In this document: one piece after another, positions 45,606 through 54,734 of the stretch
Numbering within the stretch: position 1 is the first letter of the stretch
How the letters are laid out: every line of letters begins with the position of its first letter
From: Muricoccus nepalensis
Lineage (GTDB): Bacteria > Pseudomonadota > Alphaproteobacteria > Acetobacterales > Acetobacteraceae
Direction: 5' to 3'
Length of the DNA stretch: 64,000 nucleotides
Assembly: GCF_006438825.1 (NCBI RefSeq)
Contig: NZ_RCZP01000022.1
Location: 1,457-65,456, forward strand
The notes under the pieces: generated by a model
The model's database searches: none
What the model saw: the letters and a program-made list of their open reading frames with translations, nothing else
Told to the model about the DNA's origin: nothing
Made by a program: the position numbers and the translations under genes

Positions 45606-45770
45606 TTAACGCTTGTCTTCGTGCTTTTCCGCTGCCACCGTGCGCGTGTGCCACTCACCTGGTGGGAACATCTCCCCTGAGCGAACGTGACGATCCACTT
45701 CCTGAACAACCGGGGGTTCGATAATATCGAGCTTCTTCGCCAGCTCCGCGATTGAGGCAAGCTTATTCAT
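45606..45770 (-). CDS. Candidate RiPP precursor peptide
   Basis: A 54-residue peptide from ATG 45770, with AGGAA about nine bases upstream. The leader-like part (MNKLASIAELAKKLDII) is helical and the C-terminal part is short and polar: EMFPPGEW, then HTRTVAAEKHEDKR. It has no Cys, ruling out sactipeptide thioethers. Trp40, His41 and Arg43 are plausible crosslink residues, and the Glu residues are alternatives. The tight link to radical SAM, PqqD-like and exporter genes is the main support. A longer frame to 45842 exists but lacks a better ribosome-binding site. Confidence 0.75.
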   Translation of the reverse strand: MNKLASIAELAKKLDIIEPPVVQEVDRHVRSGEMFPPGEWHTRTVAAEKHEDKR

Positions 45771-45969
45771 CGCATGGGTTCCTACGAACACACGAGCGGC
45801 GGAATACCGCCCAGGGCCATCTGACAACCTGGGATCAGCCATCGCAAGAATTTTCGAAGGCGAGCTCCACTCGTGGGCGGCGCAGATACCTGGGCTCCCA
45901 AGCTTCTGACCTGAGCCTCATGATTTCGACCAAAAAGAGGTGGAGTCCGTCACCCATTTGGAGGCTGCC

Positions 45970-46474
45970 ATGAAGCGCAGACGGTTCGCGGACGAGCAGA
46001 TCATTGGAGGTATTGCGGGAGCAGGAGGCGGGGTTGAGGACGGGGGATCTCTGTCGCAAGAATGGGTTTACAGCGGTAACCTTCTATGCCGGAAGGCCAA
46101 GTACGGCGGTCTCGGTGTGCCGGAAGCCAAGCGGCTGCGGACGCTTGAGGACGAGAACGGCAGGCTGAAGCGGTTGGTGGCTGAGGCGACGCTGGACGAT
46201 GCCGTGCTGAAGGATCTCGCTGCAAAAAAGTACTGATGCCCTCGGCGAGGCGGGTGGCGGTGTCCCTTGCCCAGGAGGTGCGCAGGATCGGCCAGCGGCG
46301 GGCGTGTTCGCTGCTCAGCGTCGACCAGACGTCGATCCGCGATCGAGGCAGGCGCCCCGGTAATGCATCAATCCGGGCGCGGCTGCGGGAACTGGCGGCT
46401 GGGCGTCGCCGGTTCGGCGCCGGGCGACTGGGCGTCCCGCTGGTGCGCGTTGGCGCGCGGATGAACTACAAGAA
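45970..46474 (+). pseudogene. IS3-family remnant (OrfA and start of OrfB)
   Basis: MKRRRFADEQIIG, AKYGGLGVPEAKRLRTLEDE and AVLKDLAAKKY are IS3 (IS407-group) OrfA segments, but the middle of OrfA is frameshifted between IIG and KAKYGG. OrfB starts near 46236 ([34 protein letters not shown]) and is cut off at about 46474, where an IS256 remnant begins in the opposite direction. Confidence 0.8.
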
Positions 46475-47000
46475 CCTCGCGCCTACTATCGCTATTCACC
46501 TCCACCGCGATGGTGACCGCCACCGAGATGATGCGGCCTGCCTCACGCACCTTCACGTAGGTGGCGTCCAGCCACAGGTAGGGCCAGTCGCCCTTGATGG
46601 GGCTGGCCAGGAAGTCCTGCACCCGGCCATCGATCTCGCCGCGGAGGCGGCTCACCTGACTCTTGCTGATCCCTTCCATCCCCATGGCCCAGACCAGATC
46701 GTCCACCGAGCGGGTGGAGATGCCCTGCACGTAGGCCTCTTGGATCACCGCCGTCAGCGCCTTCTCCGCCAGCCGCCAGGGCTCCAGGAAAGCCGGGAAG
46801 TACGAGCGAGCCGCGCCGGAGCTTCGGGATCCTGAGCTCCACCGTCCCGGCCCGGGTCTGCCAGTCCCGCTCGCGGTAGCCGTTCCGCTGGTTCACCCGC
46901 TCAGGCCTGCGCTCGCCATGGCCAGCACCGCATGCCCCCTCCGCATCCAACTCCACGTTAGCCGGGCCCGTTTCGGGTACAGGGTCACTGTGAACTGGTG
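46475..47000 (-). pseudogene. IS256-family transposase remnant
   Basis: The fragment covers [32 protein letters not shown], then in another frame [29 protein letters not shown] and [14 protein letters not shown] (first catalytic Asp). The frames are separated by a tandem CGAG duplication at 46803-46810 (CGAGCGAG), inserted where the family reads [11 protein letters not shown]. About 60 N-terminal residues and the whole C-terminal half are missing. Confidence 0.8.
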
Positions 47001-47231
47001 GTCCCGTGTGAACCGGTATCACTGATACTGGCTCAGATTACCGAGAGATCTAAGGTTACCAAGAAGCGGCGGTAGCAAGGCACATGCCTCCCCCCACTAC
47101 CCACAATCCAACCGATGCCGCCGTGATGATTTCTGAATTGGAACTACATGAATAACCTTGCAGTACTGACGGTACGGAGGGGATGATTGTATGGGGCTCC
47201 CGTTTGGCGGGCGCGAGAAGGAGACATAACC

Positions 47232-47543
47232 ATGTCCGAAAATGGCGAGTCCGTACGAGTGGCGCAGAATGATCAGACGGCAAGCGCCGATCCAAGACCT
47301 ATCGAATCGGATGGAAACGGCTACCGCATCGAAGTGGCAGGCGTCGCTCGGCAGTTCTTCCGTATCCGTGTGGAGGCGCTTGGCGGCTTGGCACACGTCG
47401 AGGGAACACTCGTGCGGCGATCGAAAAAGGGGACCGATCTCCGGCCGATGACCTTTGTAATGCGCGACGAGGACGCCATGGCGCTGTCCGTATGCATCGC
47501 TGCCAAGTACGGACTTCAACTCGAACCGTACTTGGAGAAGTGA
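47232..47543 (+). CDS. Hypothetical protein
   Basis: ATG 47232 is preceded by GAAGGAGACATAACC, a strong ribosome-binding site, so the 103-residue product is probably made. It has a polar N-terminus and a compact beta-rich domain: GYRIEVAGVARQFFRIRVEA, GTLVRRSKKGTDLRPMTFVM and ALSVCIAAKYGLQLEPYL. No signal or known motif. It converges with the nuclease-like gene at 47559. Confidence 0.6.
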   Translation: MSENGESVRVAQNDQTASADPRPIESDGNGYRIEVAGVARQFFRIRVEALGGLAHVEGTLVRRSKKGTDLRPMTFVMRDEDAMALSVCIAAKYGLQLEPYLEK

Positions 47544-47558
47544 CCCGGGCTGGGTTCA

Positions 47559-48653
47559 TCATAGCTTTGGCCCGACCGTGGATTGGGTCGACGGGCGCCA
47601 AGGCTTGGGTCTCGGCGCCCACCGTGGTGCCGGGTACGGTAAGGAAACCTGCTGCGGCCCTGGCAGACTAGCCTCCGCGTGTACGACTTTGGCTTCTCTA
47701 CTGTCTGCTTCCAAGGCTTGTCGGAGTTGATGGGCAAGGTCCGGGCCAAATTGCTGATCGATAGAGCAGGAAAGGACGTAGCGTATGTTTCCTTTTGCTA
47801 AAAAGTTGGCGAGATCGTCTAATGAGACAGACGTGCCCCCTCCATCCGCTACGTCGCGCAAGGTTGACGTTACAAAGCTCGCAAGATCCGACGTTCCTGT
47901 CGATAGATCTGTGCATCCTGTTTGAAGGATGTCATCCTCAAGTGCATCAATCGGTTTTACTAAAGGTAGGATCACTTCTCTAATGATTCCTCTGTCATAG
48001 AGAAGGTAAGCTCCGCGAATTGCCGGACAGTTTGCCTCAAGCTCTCGCAGCTTCAACAGTTGCGGCATATCCAGGACCTTGCCCTTGGTGGGCGTCCAAC
48101 CTTTCCCGATCCACTGCGGCTTTCTTCGGTGGTCGGTTCGCTTTGCCTGTAGGCAAAAGGCGAACTGCCAATTCCCGTCGTGATGTACAAGTGCAACATC
48201 GCCCCCGGTTTCCTGCTCAAGATTATGACCGATCAGTTCAATCAGGCATACGTTGCTGCTCGGCCTGGATACATCTCCCAGGGCGCGGGAATTCAGCAAG
48301 GCTGCTGCGGTCCAAATCCTAGTCATCAAGGAACCTGTGAGCGAATCTTCACGTCTGTCAGATCTGCAATCAATAACAGCAAAATCAGTTTGAGCAATTC
48401 TGAGGACGTCGTGCAGGAAGGCCCTGGGGCTCCAAGTTTCCTCATTCAGACTCTTCAGACTTCGAAGCTCTGCAATAGCCGCGTCGTACTCAGCACTGCC
48501 TATGCTAATGAAAGCCTCCTCGTCCTGTCCCCAGGAAAGCGAGCATGAACCCATCCCATCGTGCGCATGGATCGCCGCAAGGAAAATATGAGGATAGCGT
48601 GTGTAGGTCGCCCGGTACACCCGGTTGGCGAAGGAGTCATCGAAGAGATGCAT
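47559..48653 (-). CDS. Hypothetical protein with QAK nuclease-like motif
   Basis: A 364-residue protein. The central segment LEQETGGDVALVHHDG followed by WQFAFCLQAKR places Asp152 and Gln169-x-Lys171 on adjacent predicted strands, with Glu147 before. This matches the D...QxK variant of the PD-(D/E)XK nuclease fold found in Mrr-like enzymes and in several defence proteins (also reminiscent of DUF6615). The rest is unrecognised; the C-terminus is Pro/Arg-rich. It stands alone among IS scars. Confidence 0.5.
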   Translation of the reverse strand: MHLFDDSFANRVYRATYTRYPHIFLAAIHAHDGMGSCSLSWGQDEEAFISIGSAEYDAAIAELRSLKSLNEETWSPRAFLHDVLRIAQTDFAVIDCRSDRREDSLTGSLMTRIWTAAALLNSRALGDVSRPSSNVCLIELIGHNLEQETGGDVALVHHDGNWQFAFCLQAKRTDHRRKPQWIGKGWTPTKGKVLDMPQLLKLRELEANCPAIRGAYLLYDRGIIREVILPLVKPIDALEDDILQTGCTDLSTGTSDLASFVTSTLRDVADGGGTSVSLDDLANFLAKGNIRYVLSCSIDQQFGPDLAHQLRQALEADSREAKVVHAEASLPGPQQVSLPYPAPRWAPRPKPWRPSTQSTVGPKL

Positions 48654-49052
48654 GACTGCAAATCTAACACGCTTGGTGACATTATACGATAAGCTGATGT
48701 CAGATCCACTTATGGTGCCATGGCCTGTGCCTTCGTGCCATGCTGCTCGGGCATTTTGATGAAGTCCTAGTGGCCGTCTCCGTGCGTCTTCTTCTCCTCG
48801 TTGGTTGTGTTCCTAAGCGTTCTCTAATTGGGTCCGTCAAGCGTTTCGATGATCGACTCCACCGCGCTCATGGTTCTGTTCGTGGTCGGCCTGAGCCGCC
48901 ACACCATGGCTCTTGGGTGGGTCTGGGTGATGCAATGTGGTTCGCTTGATCATCTTAATGCGGCTGATCTGTCCTTCGACCGGGCTCGTCGTTCAGGGCA
49001 GATGGAGGGCGGCCTGGATGGCGATTTGGCCGTCGAAATCCGCTGCACCGTC
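48654..49052. other. Intergenic, no gene recognised
   Basis: About 400 bp upstream of the nuclease-like gene. No supported gene; it leads into a glutathione S-transferase remnant on the plus strand. Confidence 0.35.
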
Positions 49053-49214
49053 GTCGACCCCTACCTGCAGGTCTTCTTGAACTGGGGGAGGGGACCGCGG
49101 CTCGGGTTCGACATGCCTGGCGAGTTCCCCTCCTGGTCCCGGCACGCGAAGCGCCTCGCTTCTCGCGAAGCGGTCGCGAGGGTGCTGGAGAGGGAAGGAA
49201 TCGCCCTGCCCTGA
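49053..49214 (+). pseudogene. Glutathione S-transferase C-terminal remnant
   Basis: DPYLQVFLNWGRGPRLGFDM, FPSWSRHAKRLASREAVAR and LEREGIAL match the last helices of bacterial glutathione S-transferases. The N-terminal thioredoxin-like domain and most of the helical domain are absent; the preceding frame shows no homology. Confidence 0.7.
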
Positions 49215-49235
49215 GAAGGCGCCCCAGGCCCCGCC

Positions 49236-49955
49236 TCAGGAAGGGGCGAGGAACGCCCGTACGGGGCTGGCCGTCGGACGGGTGTCGACGTCGTCCGGCA
49301 TGCTACGCACCAGCCCCTCGGCGACGACGGCGCCGAGCCGGGCGAGCACCTCGAGTTCGGTCGCGTCTAGGATTGCCCGGGCCGCCGCGGCGTCGCCCTC
49401 AACCAGCCGCCCCCGGAGATCCTCGGTCAGGGCGCGCATCGACGCCTCCGCCCTGGGTTCCTCAAGGTCGAGGCGACGGACGAAGCGCGTGAAGTCTAGG
49501 ATGCGGTTTCCCTGCGCGGTCAGGGCCTGGTTCCCGCCAAGGGCTGCCAACCCCCGGAACAGCAGCTCGGACGCCGCCATCGCGTCCTCGCACGTGTGGG
49601 GAGACCGGTCGTCCGCCGGGTCCTTCCATGCCGCGAGGATGTCCGGGCGCTCGACGACGTTCCGCAGAAGCATGAACATGAGGGCAATGTTGTGCTGCAT
49701 GTCGGCTGCGCTGAGCGCCTTCGCGAAGTATCCCCGGTTCGGGATCGCATCGATGAGACCCTCGCCAGCGAGACGGGCCACGGCCTCTCGGACCGGGGTG
49801 GCGCTGGAATGCACGAGGGTGGCGAGGTCGTCCACGAGCAGCTGCTGCCTGGGCCAGAACCGGTACTCGAGGCACATGGCCCTCAGCTCGGGATAGGCTT
49901 TGGCGCGTCCCTTCCCGGCCTTCTCGTTGGATCTAATAGGCACGCGTTCCTCCAC
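49236..49955 (-). CDS. GntR-family regulator
   Basis: A 239-residue regulator. The N-terminal winged helix (LATLVHSSATPVREAVARLA, EGLIDAIPNRGYFAKAL) is typical of GntR/FadR proteins, and the helical C-terminal domain fits the FCD-like class. It lies about 95 bp downstream of the aminotransferase on the same strand and may regulate that unit. Confidence 0.85.
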   Translation of the reverse strand: MEERVPIRSNEKAGKGRAKAYPELRAMCLEYRFWPRQQLLVDDLATLVHSSATPVREAVARLAGEGLIDAIPNRGYFAKALSAADMQHNIALMFMLLRNVVERPDILAAWKDPADDRSPHTCEDAMAASELLFRGLAALGGNQALTAQGNRILDFTRFVRRLDLEEPRAEASMRALTEDLRGRLVEGDAAAARAILDATELEVLARLGAVVAEGLVRSMPDDVDTRPTASPVRAFLAPS

Positions 49956-50049
49956 CTGTCCGGTCTGTCCGTCTCCTCGGCGGAGGGGACGGCCGGACTG
50001 CGACTTTCAACGGACGGGCAGGACAAGGGAGGCCGGTAAGCGGGCCTCA

Positions 50050-51243
50050 TTACCGCATGCAGACGCCCCGGACTGCGTCGACGACGCGGTCCAGGTTGCC
50101 GGGATTGAGGGCCGCGAGGCACAGCCTGCCGTCCTCGATCGCGTGGATCGCGTGCTCCTCGCGGAGCCGCCCGACCTGGCGGGCCGTCAAGCCGGAGTAG
50201 GAGAACAGCCCTTTCTGCTCCTTGACGAAGGAGAAGTCGCGGGGGGCGTTACCGGCCGCCAGGCGCTCCGTGAAGCCCGAGCGCATATCCCGGATCCGGC
50301 CTCGCATCGCGCCGAGCTCGTCCTCCCAGTCCCTGTGCAGCACGGGATCCGACAGCACCTCCGAGACCAGGAGCGCTCCGTGGGTCGGGGGGCTGGAGTA
50401 GAGGGTGCGGACCAGGGCGCGACCGCGCTCCGCGAGGAGAGCTGCCTCGGCGCCGTCCCGCGCCACGACGCAGAGAGCCCCGACGCGCTCCCCGTACAGC
50501 GAGAAGGACTTCGAGAACGACAGGGCGACGAAGACGGGCGCGCAGGCCGCGACGGCGAGGCGCACGGGCAGCGAGTCGGCTGCGAGTCCGTCTCCGAAGC
50601 CCTGGTATGCCATGTCCACGAAGGGGACCAGGCCGCGATGGGCGATCGCTACCACGATGCGTTCCCACTGCGAAGGCGTCGGATCCCAGCCCGTCGGGTT
50701 GTGGCAGCACGCGTGCAGCACGGCCAGCGATCCCCGCGGGAGGGCCTCGAGGTCGCGGATCATGCCCTCGACGTCCGGTCCGCCGGAGCCCTCTCCAGCG
50801 TAGGCGTACCGTCGCACCTCAAGGCCCACGGCGCGAAGGACGGCCTCGTGGTTGGGCCAGCTCGGATCGCTGACCGCGGCGACCGTCCGGGGCTCGAGCG
50901 AACGCACCATCTCGGCGCCGAGGCGGAAGGCCCCCGTTCCCCCGGGAGTCTGCAGCACGGCGGTCCGCGTTCCCGCATCTCCCGCCAGCGCGGGACCGAA
51001 GGCCAGGTCGAGGGCGCCTCGGAACAGGCCCGGGAGGCCTTCGACAAGTAGATAAGGCCAGGAACGCCCGCCGCCGATGCGCTCCTCGGCGCGGCGTACC
51101 GCTTCGAGCACGGGCACGTGCCCGGCCGCATCGTAGTAGATTCCGACCCCGAGGTTGATCTTCTCCTTCCTGGGATCGGCCGCGAAGGTGCGAGCGGCGC
51201 GCATCAGCGCGTCCGGGGGCATGGCAGTCAGACGCTCGAGCAT
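50050..51243 (-). CDS. Class I aminotransferase (aspartate/aromatic type)
   Basis: A 397-residue PLP enzyme from ATG 51243; the longer frame upstream is a shadow of the MFS gene. It resembles the AspC/TyrB family: INLGVGIYYDAAGHVPVLEA, HACCHNPTGWDPT, FVDMAYQGFGDGL and the PLP-lysine motif SFSKSFSLYGERVG, then the substrate Arg region near the C-terminus. It transfers an amino group between aspartate or aromatic amino acids and 2-oxoglutarate. It lies 47 bp after the MFS gene, suggesting an operon. Confidence 0.9.
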   Translation of the reverse strand: MLERLTAMPPDALMRAARTFAADPRKEKINLGVGIYYDAAGHVPVLEAVRRAEERIGGGRSWPYLLVEGLPGLFRGALDLAFGPALAGDAGTRTAVLQTPGGTGAFRLGAEMVRSLEPRTVAAVSDPSWPNHEAVLRAVGLEVRRYAYAGEGSGGPDVEGMIRDLEALPRGSLAVLHACCHNPTGWDPTPSQWERIVVAIAHRGLVPFVDMAYQGFGDGLAADSLPVRLAVAACAPVFVALSFSKSFSLYGERVGALCVVARDGAEAALLAERGRALVRTLYSSPPTHGALLVSEVLSDPVLHRDWEDELGAMRGRIRDMRSGFTERLAAGNAPRDFSFVKEQKGLFSYSGLTARQVGRLREEHAIHAIEDGRLCLAALNPGNLDRVVDAVRGVCMR

Positions 51244-51290
51244 GCGGCTTCCGATGGTTTTCGAGGACGGGGAGCGGTCCGGGACACCGC

Positions 51291-52541
51291 TCAGGCGCGG
51301 CGGGCGGGGAGCCGGACCAGGACCGGCACGAGCAGGACGACCGGCGCGACGAGCAGCAGCCAGGCCACCCTGTATCCCGCCAGATCGACGACGGCCCCGA
51401 AGAGGAAGGGCGCGAGCGACATCGCGACCATGCAGAGCGTCGTCGCGAAGCTGACGGTCGACGCTATCGCCGACTTCGGCGCGATCTCGGCGATTTGGAG
51501 GATGTAGAGCGGGAACCATCCGATCCCAAAGATCCCGAGGAGGGCGAGCACCGGGTACAGCGCCCAGGCTGGCGCTCCGGGAGGGAGGAACAGGTAGGCG
51601 ACGGTCGCGATGGCGCAGGCGGCCATGATCCATCCCAGGGCGCGAACGCGACGGCCGGGCCAGAGCCGGTCGCAAACCCACGGCAGCAGTACGCGACCCG
51701 GAATACCGACCACCTGGACGAACGCGAAAAGGCTGGCCGCCGCGACCAGGCCGACACCGAAGCTGTCTGACATGAAGGCGATGGCGCCTGCCGTGAAGGT
51801 GAACTGGAAGGCGGACATCGCGACGCCCGCGCCAACCACCGGCCAGAAGGCGGAATCTCGCCCCAGCGTCGCGACCAGCTCCCGTACCGGGATGCGGGGC
51901 GGCTTGCCGCCCTCGGCAAGATCGCCCTCGCGGTAGAACAGCCAGAAGAAGACGCCGCCAGCGATCCCGACGAGGCCTTGCGCGACGAGGGCGCCGCGCC
52001 AGCCACTCGAAGAGGCGATCCACGGCAGGAGCGCGGCGGCAATCGAGGTGCCGAGCGGAACCGCCGCTTGGCGGAAGCCGGTGGCGAGACCCCGGTGCCG
52101 CGGCGGAAACCAGCGAAGGATCGCGCGCGTCCCTCCGGGCTGCACGGACGCGTAGAACATCCCGAGCAGGACCAGCCAGGCGAGGAGCGAGGCATAGCTC
52201 CCGGCCAGCCGGGCCCCGGCGATCGCGGTCAGGCCCATGCCGATCATCGTGACGGTGACCACCGCGCGCTCGCCGTGGCGGTCAATGAGGCGGCCAAGGG
52301 AGAACATGGACAGGATCTGCCCGCCGTTCAGCGCCGTGACGGCCAGGGCAGCGGCGGACAGTGGCAGCTCCAATTCGGATCGCAGGAAGGGGACCAGTGT
52401 GTAGACGCCCTGGGAAACGATGGATCCCGCCGTCTGGGCCGTTACGGCGAGGCCGAGCACCGCCCACAGGCGGAACCCCGGGGCGGCTTTGGGACCCGGG
52501 GGGAACGCGACGTCGCCACTGGCGGGACCGCTGGCAGACAT
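51291..52541 (-). CDS. MFS transporter
   Basis: A 416-residue transporter from ATG 52541 (AGAAGGAG upstream). About twelve membrane segments; MFS signatures include GRLIDRHGERAVV in the loop between helices 2 and 3 and WFPPRHRGLATGFRQAAVPLG near helices 4-5. Oxalate/formate- or aromatic-acid-type MFS proteins have this look. The operon with an aminotransferase suggests transport of an amino acid or keto acid. Divergent from a LysR gene. Confidence 0.85.
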   Translation of the reverse strand: MSASGPASGDVAFPPGPKAAPGFRLWAVLGLAVTAQTAGSIVSQGVYTLVPFLRSELELPLSAAALAVTALNGGQILSMFSLGRLIDRHGERAVVTVTMIGMGLTAIAGARLAGSYASLLAWLVLLGMFYASVQPGGTRAILRWFPPRHRGLATGFRQAAVPLGTSIAAALLPWIASSSGWRGALVAQGLVGIAGGVFFWLFYREGDLAEGGKPPRIPVRELVATLGRDSAFWPVVGAGVAMSAFQFTFTAGAIAFMSDSFGVGLVAAASLFAFVQVVGIPGRVLLPWVCDRLWPGRRVRALGWIMAACAIATVAYLFLPPGAPAWALYPVLALLGIFGIGWFPLYILQIAEIAPKSAIASTVSFATTLCMVAMSLAPFLFGAVVDLAGYRVAWLLLVAPVVLLVPVLVRLPARRA

Positions 52542-52646
52542 GGCTGTAAGGGCTCCTTCTGTTCTCATCGGAAACTGGCCCCATCGCCGTCGCCACGGTA
52601 CCCATTCGAAATCGCTTTCAGTGATTACATGGTGTAATGGCAGGTC

Positions 52647-53531
52647 ATGCCCCAGTTGAACCCAGAGGCCGTCCAGGCCTTCGTGCTCGTGGCGGACCTG
52701 AACAGCTTCACGCGTGCCGCACGTGCTCTGAACACGACCCAGTCGGCGATCAGCCTAAAAATCAGCCGCCTGGAGAAGGTGCTCGACCGGCGCCTCCTTG
52801 AGCGGACCCCGCGCCTCGTCCGGCTCACCCCGGACGGACAGGCGTTCCTCGTCCGCGCCCGCCCGCTCTCGGAAACCTACCGCCGTGCGACGGAGGCGTT
52901 CGAAGAGAGATCGTCGCGCGTCTCGCTCGGGCTGAGCCATCACCTCGTCTGCGACGGACTCTCCGATCTCCTGCGACGCTTCGGGGGGAAGTCGCGCGAC
53001 CTCGTCCTGGACCTGCGGGTCGCGAGCACCCGGACCCTGCTGGACAGCTACGACGCGGGCGAGCTGGATGCCGTCGTGCTCCTCCGGCACGACGAGAGCC
53101 GTCGCGGCGGCCAGATCGTGCTCACGGAGACCTTCCACTGGATGGCGTCCCCCGACCTGTCGCTGAGCCGCGGCGCGCCCCTGCCGATGATCCTCCAACG
53201 CGAGCCCTGCAAGCTCCGCGCGATGTCCGTGTCGGCCCTCGAAGGCACGGGTATCGACTGGCGAGAGGCCTTTCTGGGGTCCGGCGTGTCTTCTACCGCG
53301 GCGGCGGCGCTCGCGGGCATCGGGATCGCGGCCGTCGCGAGCCGCATCGCCCCGGAAGGACTGGTGGACGTCGGTGCACGGCTCGGCCTCCCGAAGCTGC
53401 CTCAAATTCCCGTCGTGTTGCACTCCAGCCTGTCGAGTCCAGGTTCGCAGACGCTCCTGACTAGGATCGTCACAGCCTTCCGAGCCGATGTTAGGACTGT
53501 GAAGCGGTCGCTTCCCACAAAGGCAGCGTAG
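52647..53531 (+). CDS. LysR-family regulator
   Basis: A 294-residue LysR-type regulator with the N-terminal helix-turn-helix FVLVADLNSFTRAARALNTT followed by QSAISLKISRLEKVL. The effector domain begins near residue 88. It is divergent from the MFS-aminotransferase unit across 105 bp and is its likely regulator. It is not closely related to the duplicated lysR pair. Confidence 0.9.
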   Translation: MPQLNPEAVQAFVLVADLNSFTRAARALNTTQSAISLKISRLEKVLDRRLLERTPRLVRLTPDGQAFLVRARPLSETYRRATEAFEERSSRVSLGLSHHLVCDGLSDLLRRFGGKSRDLVLDLRVASTRTLLDSYDAGELDAVVLLRHDESRRGGQIVLTETFHWMASPDLSLSRGAPLPMILQREPCKLRAMSVSALEGTGIDWREAFLGSGVSSTAAAALAGIGIAAVASRIAPEGLVDVGARLGLPKLPQIPVVLHSSLSSPGSQTLLTRIVTAFRADVRTVKRSLPTKAA

Positions 53532-53581
53532 CTTGGCGAATTTGCTCTTTTCGGTAACGTCGAGTCCGGAGAAGACGCCCG

Positions 53582-53817
53582 ATGAGCGGCTTGATTGACC
53601 AGCGGGGAACGACACCGCTGGAGCAGGGAACCCGGTGCGGGCGCTCCGTCACCATACGCGATGCTAACGGCGTTCTACACGCTGTCGCGGCCCCATCTAC
53701 TGCGGCGGATTGCGAGACGGAAGATGGCGCCCTCCTCTTGCTGCAGGAGGTCAAGTGATCCAGGTGGAACACTCGCTTCGGACGGTGTTCGCCTGGTTAG
53801 AGGTTGGAGTACGCTGA
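53582..53817 (+). pseudogene. Frameshifted paralogue of the small protein at 5359-5595
   Basis: LEQGTRCGRSVTIRDANGVL and CETEDGALLLLQ match the small protein downstream of the AAA+ protease. One base is then missing in the segment aligned with 5519-5548, giving a stop at 53755-53757 (TGA). In the other frame the C-terminus continues as IQVEHSLRTVFAWLEVGVR to 53817. No protease gene precedes this copy. Confidence 0.8.
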
Positions 53818-53961
53818 GCCCGTATGGATCACGCACGTCCCGAGGAGGCGGCGACCTGGCGAAACAGGAAGCCTTCTCCTTGGGAGCGGATTTCCGCCAT
53901 CGGGTCACAGCCAGCCGTGCCGTGGGAATAGCGCAAGATGCTCGAAAGTATATCGCAGGAC

Positions 53962-54062
53962 CATGGCTGGGACGTAAGAGGTAGTCGCCCTGGCCACGAG
54001 CTGGTGTACGCCAAGGACCAGCCTCAGTCGGCGTGCCGGGTGACAGCCCGTTGATCAGGCAT
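53962..54062 (-). pseudogene. MFS transporter remnant (5' end only)
   Basis: About 100 bp match the first codons of the MFS gene at 8072-9244, including the ATG overlapping the GNAT stop. The match stops near 53962 and the preceding sequence instead resembles the stretch after the small gene at 5.6 kb. In this copy the MFS, MOSC and HAD genes are gone or were never there. Confidence 0.75.
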
Positions 54063-54618
54063 TCCGCACCTGAGGTGCCGAGGACGCGCCCTCCCCAAGG
54101 CGGCGCTGCAGCAGGACGACGTCGAGCCAACGCCCGTGCTTGCAACCCACCGCCTCCAGCGTGCCGATGCGACGGAAGCCCTGCCGCTCGTGGAGGCGGA
54201 TCGAAGGGGTATTGGCTCTGTCGCCGACCACCGCGATCATCTGCCGAAAGCCTTGCGCCTCGCAGGCCTCGATTAGGGCAGTGAGCAGGTGGGAGCCCAA
54301 ACCGCGCCCCGTGGCGTCGGGACGCAGGTAGATCGAGTCCTCCACCGTGTTGCAGTAGGCAGCGCGCGGGCGGTAAGCGCCAGCGTAGGCGTAACCCAGC
54401 ACCTCACTATTGTCCTCCGCGACGACGTAGGGGAAGCCACCCTCCCGGAGGGTGGCCCGGCGGCGCGCCATCTCCACAACGTCGGGCACTTTGGTTTCAA
54501 AGGAAGCAGAGCCTTGACGGACGTGATGGGCGTAGATCGCTGTGATGGCTGTCATGTCTGCCTCGGAGGCAGGTCGGATGCCGGTAAGGGTAAAATCAAG
54601 GGGCAGCGTCGCGCTCAT
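54055..54618 (-). CDS. GNAT acetyltransferase, phosphinothricin-type (copy 2)
   Basis: The 187-residue paralogue of the gene at 9237, here with its proper ATG start (MSATLPLDFTLTGIRPASEA). The acetyl-CoA loop [16 protein letters not shown] and the family motifs are intact. The longer frame to 54717 overlaps the lysR promoter and is not chosen. Its MFS partner is truncated, so the enzyme stands alone on its strand. Confidence 0.88.
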   Translation of the reverse strand: MSATLPLDFTLTGIRPASEADMTAITAIYAHHVRQGSASFETKVPDVVEMARRRATLREGGFPYVVAEDNSEVLGYAYAGAYRPRAAYCNTVEDSIYLRPDATGRGLGSHLLTALIEACEAQGFRQMIAVVGDRANTPSIRLHERQGFRRIGTLEAVGCKHGRWLDVVLLQRRLGEGASSAPQVRNA

Positions 54619-54734
54619 TGAGATCCGCTCTGGAGGAGCCGGAACCAGCTCCGGCGGTTTGAGAATGCTGGTTCCTGGCTCTCCCAGAGCAAAGAAAGTT
54701 TTTCGGATGCGGCGCATTCGAATAATTTGCGCTT

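Noticed and set aside
51244-52023. Extended N-terminus of the aminotransferase
   Set aside because: It overlaps the MFS gene in another frame and is low-complexity Arg/Gly-rich; the homologous sequence begins at 51243.
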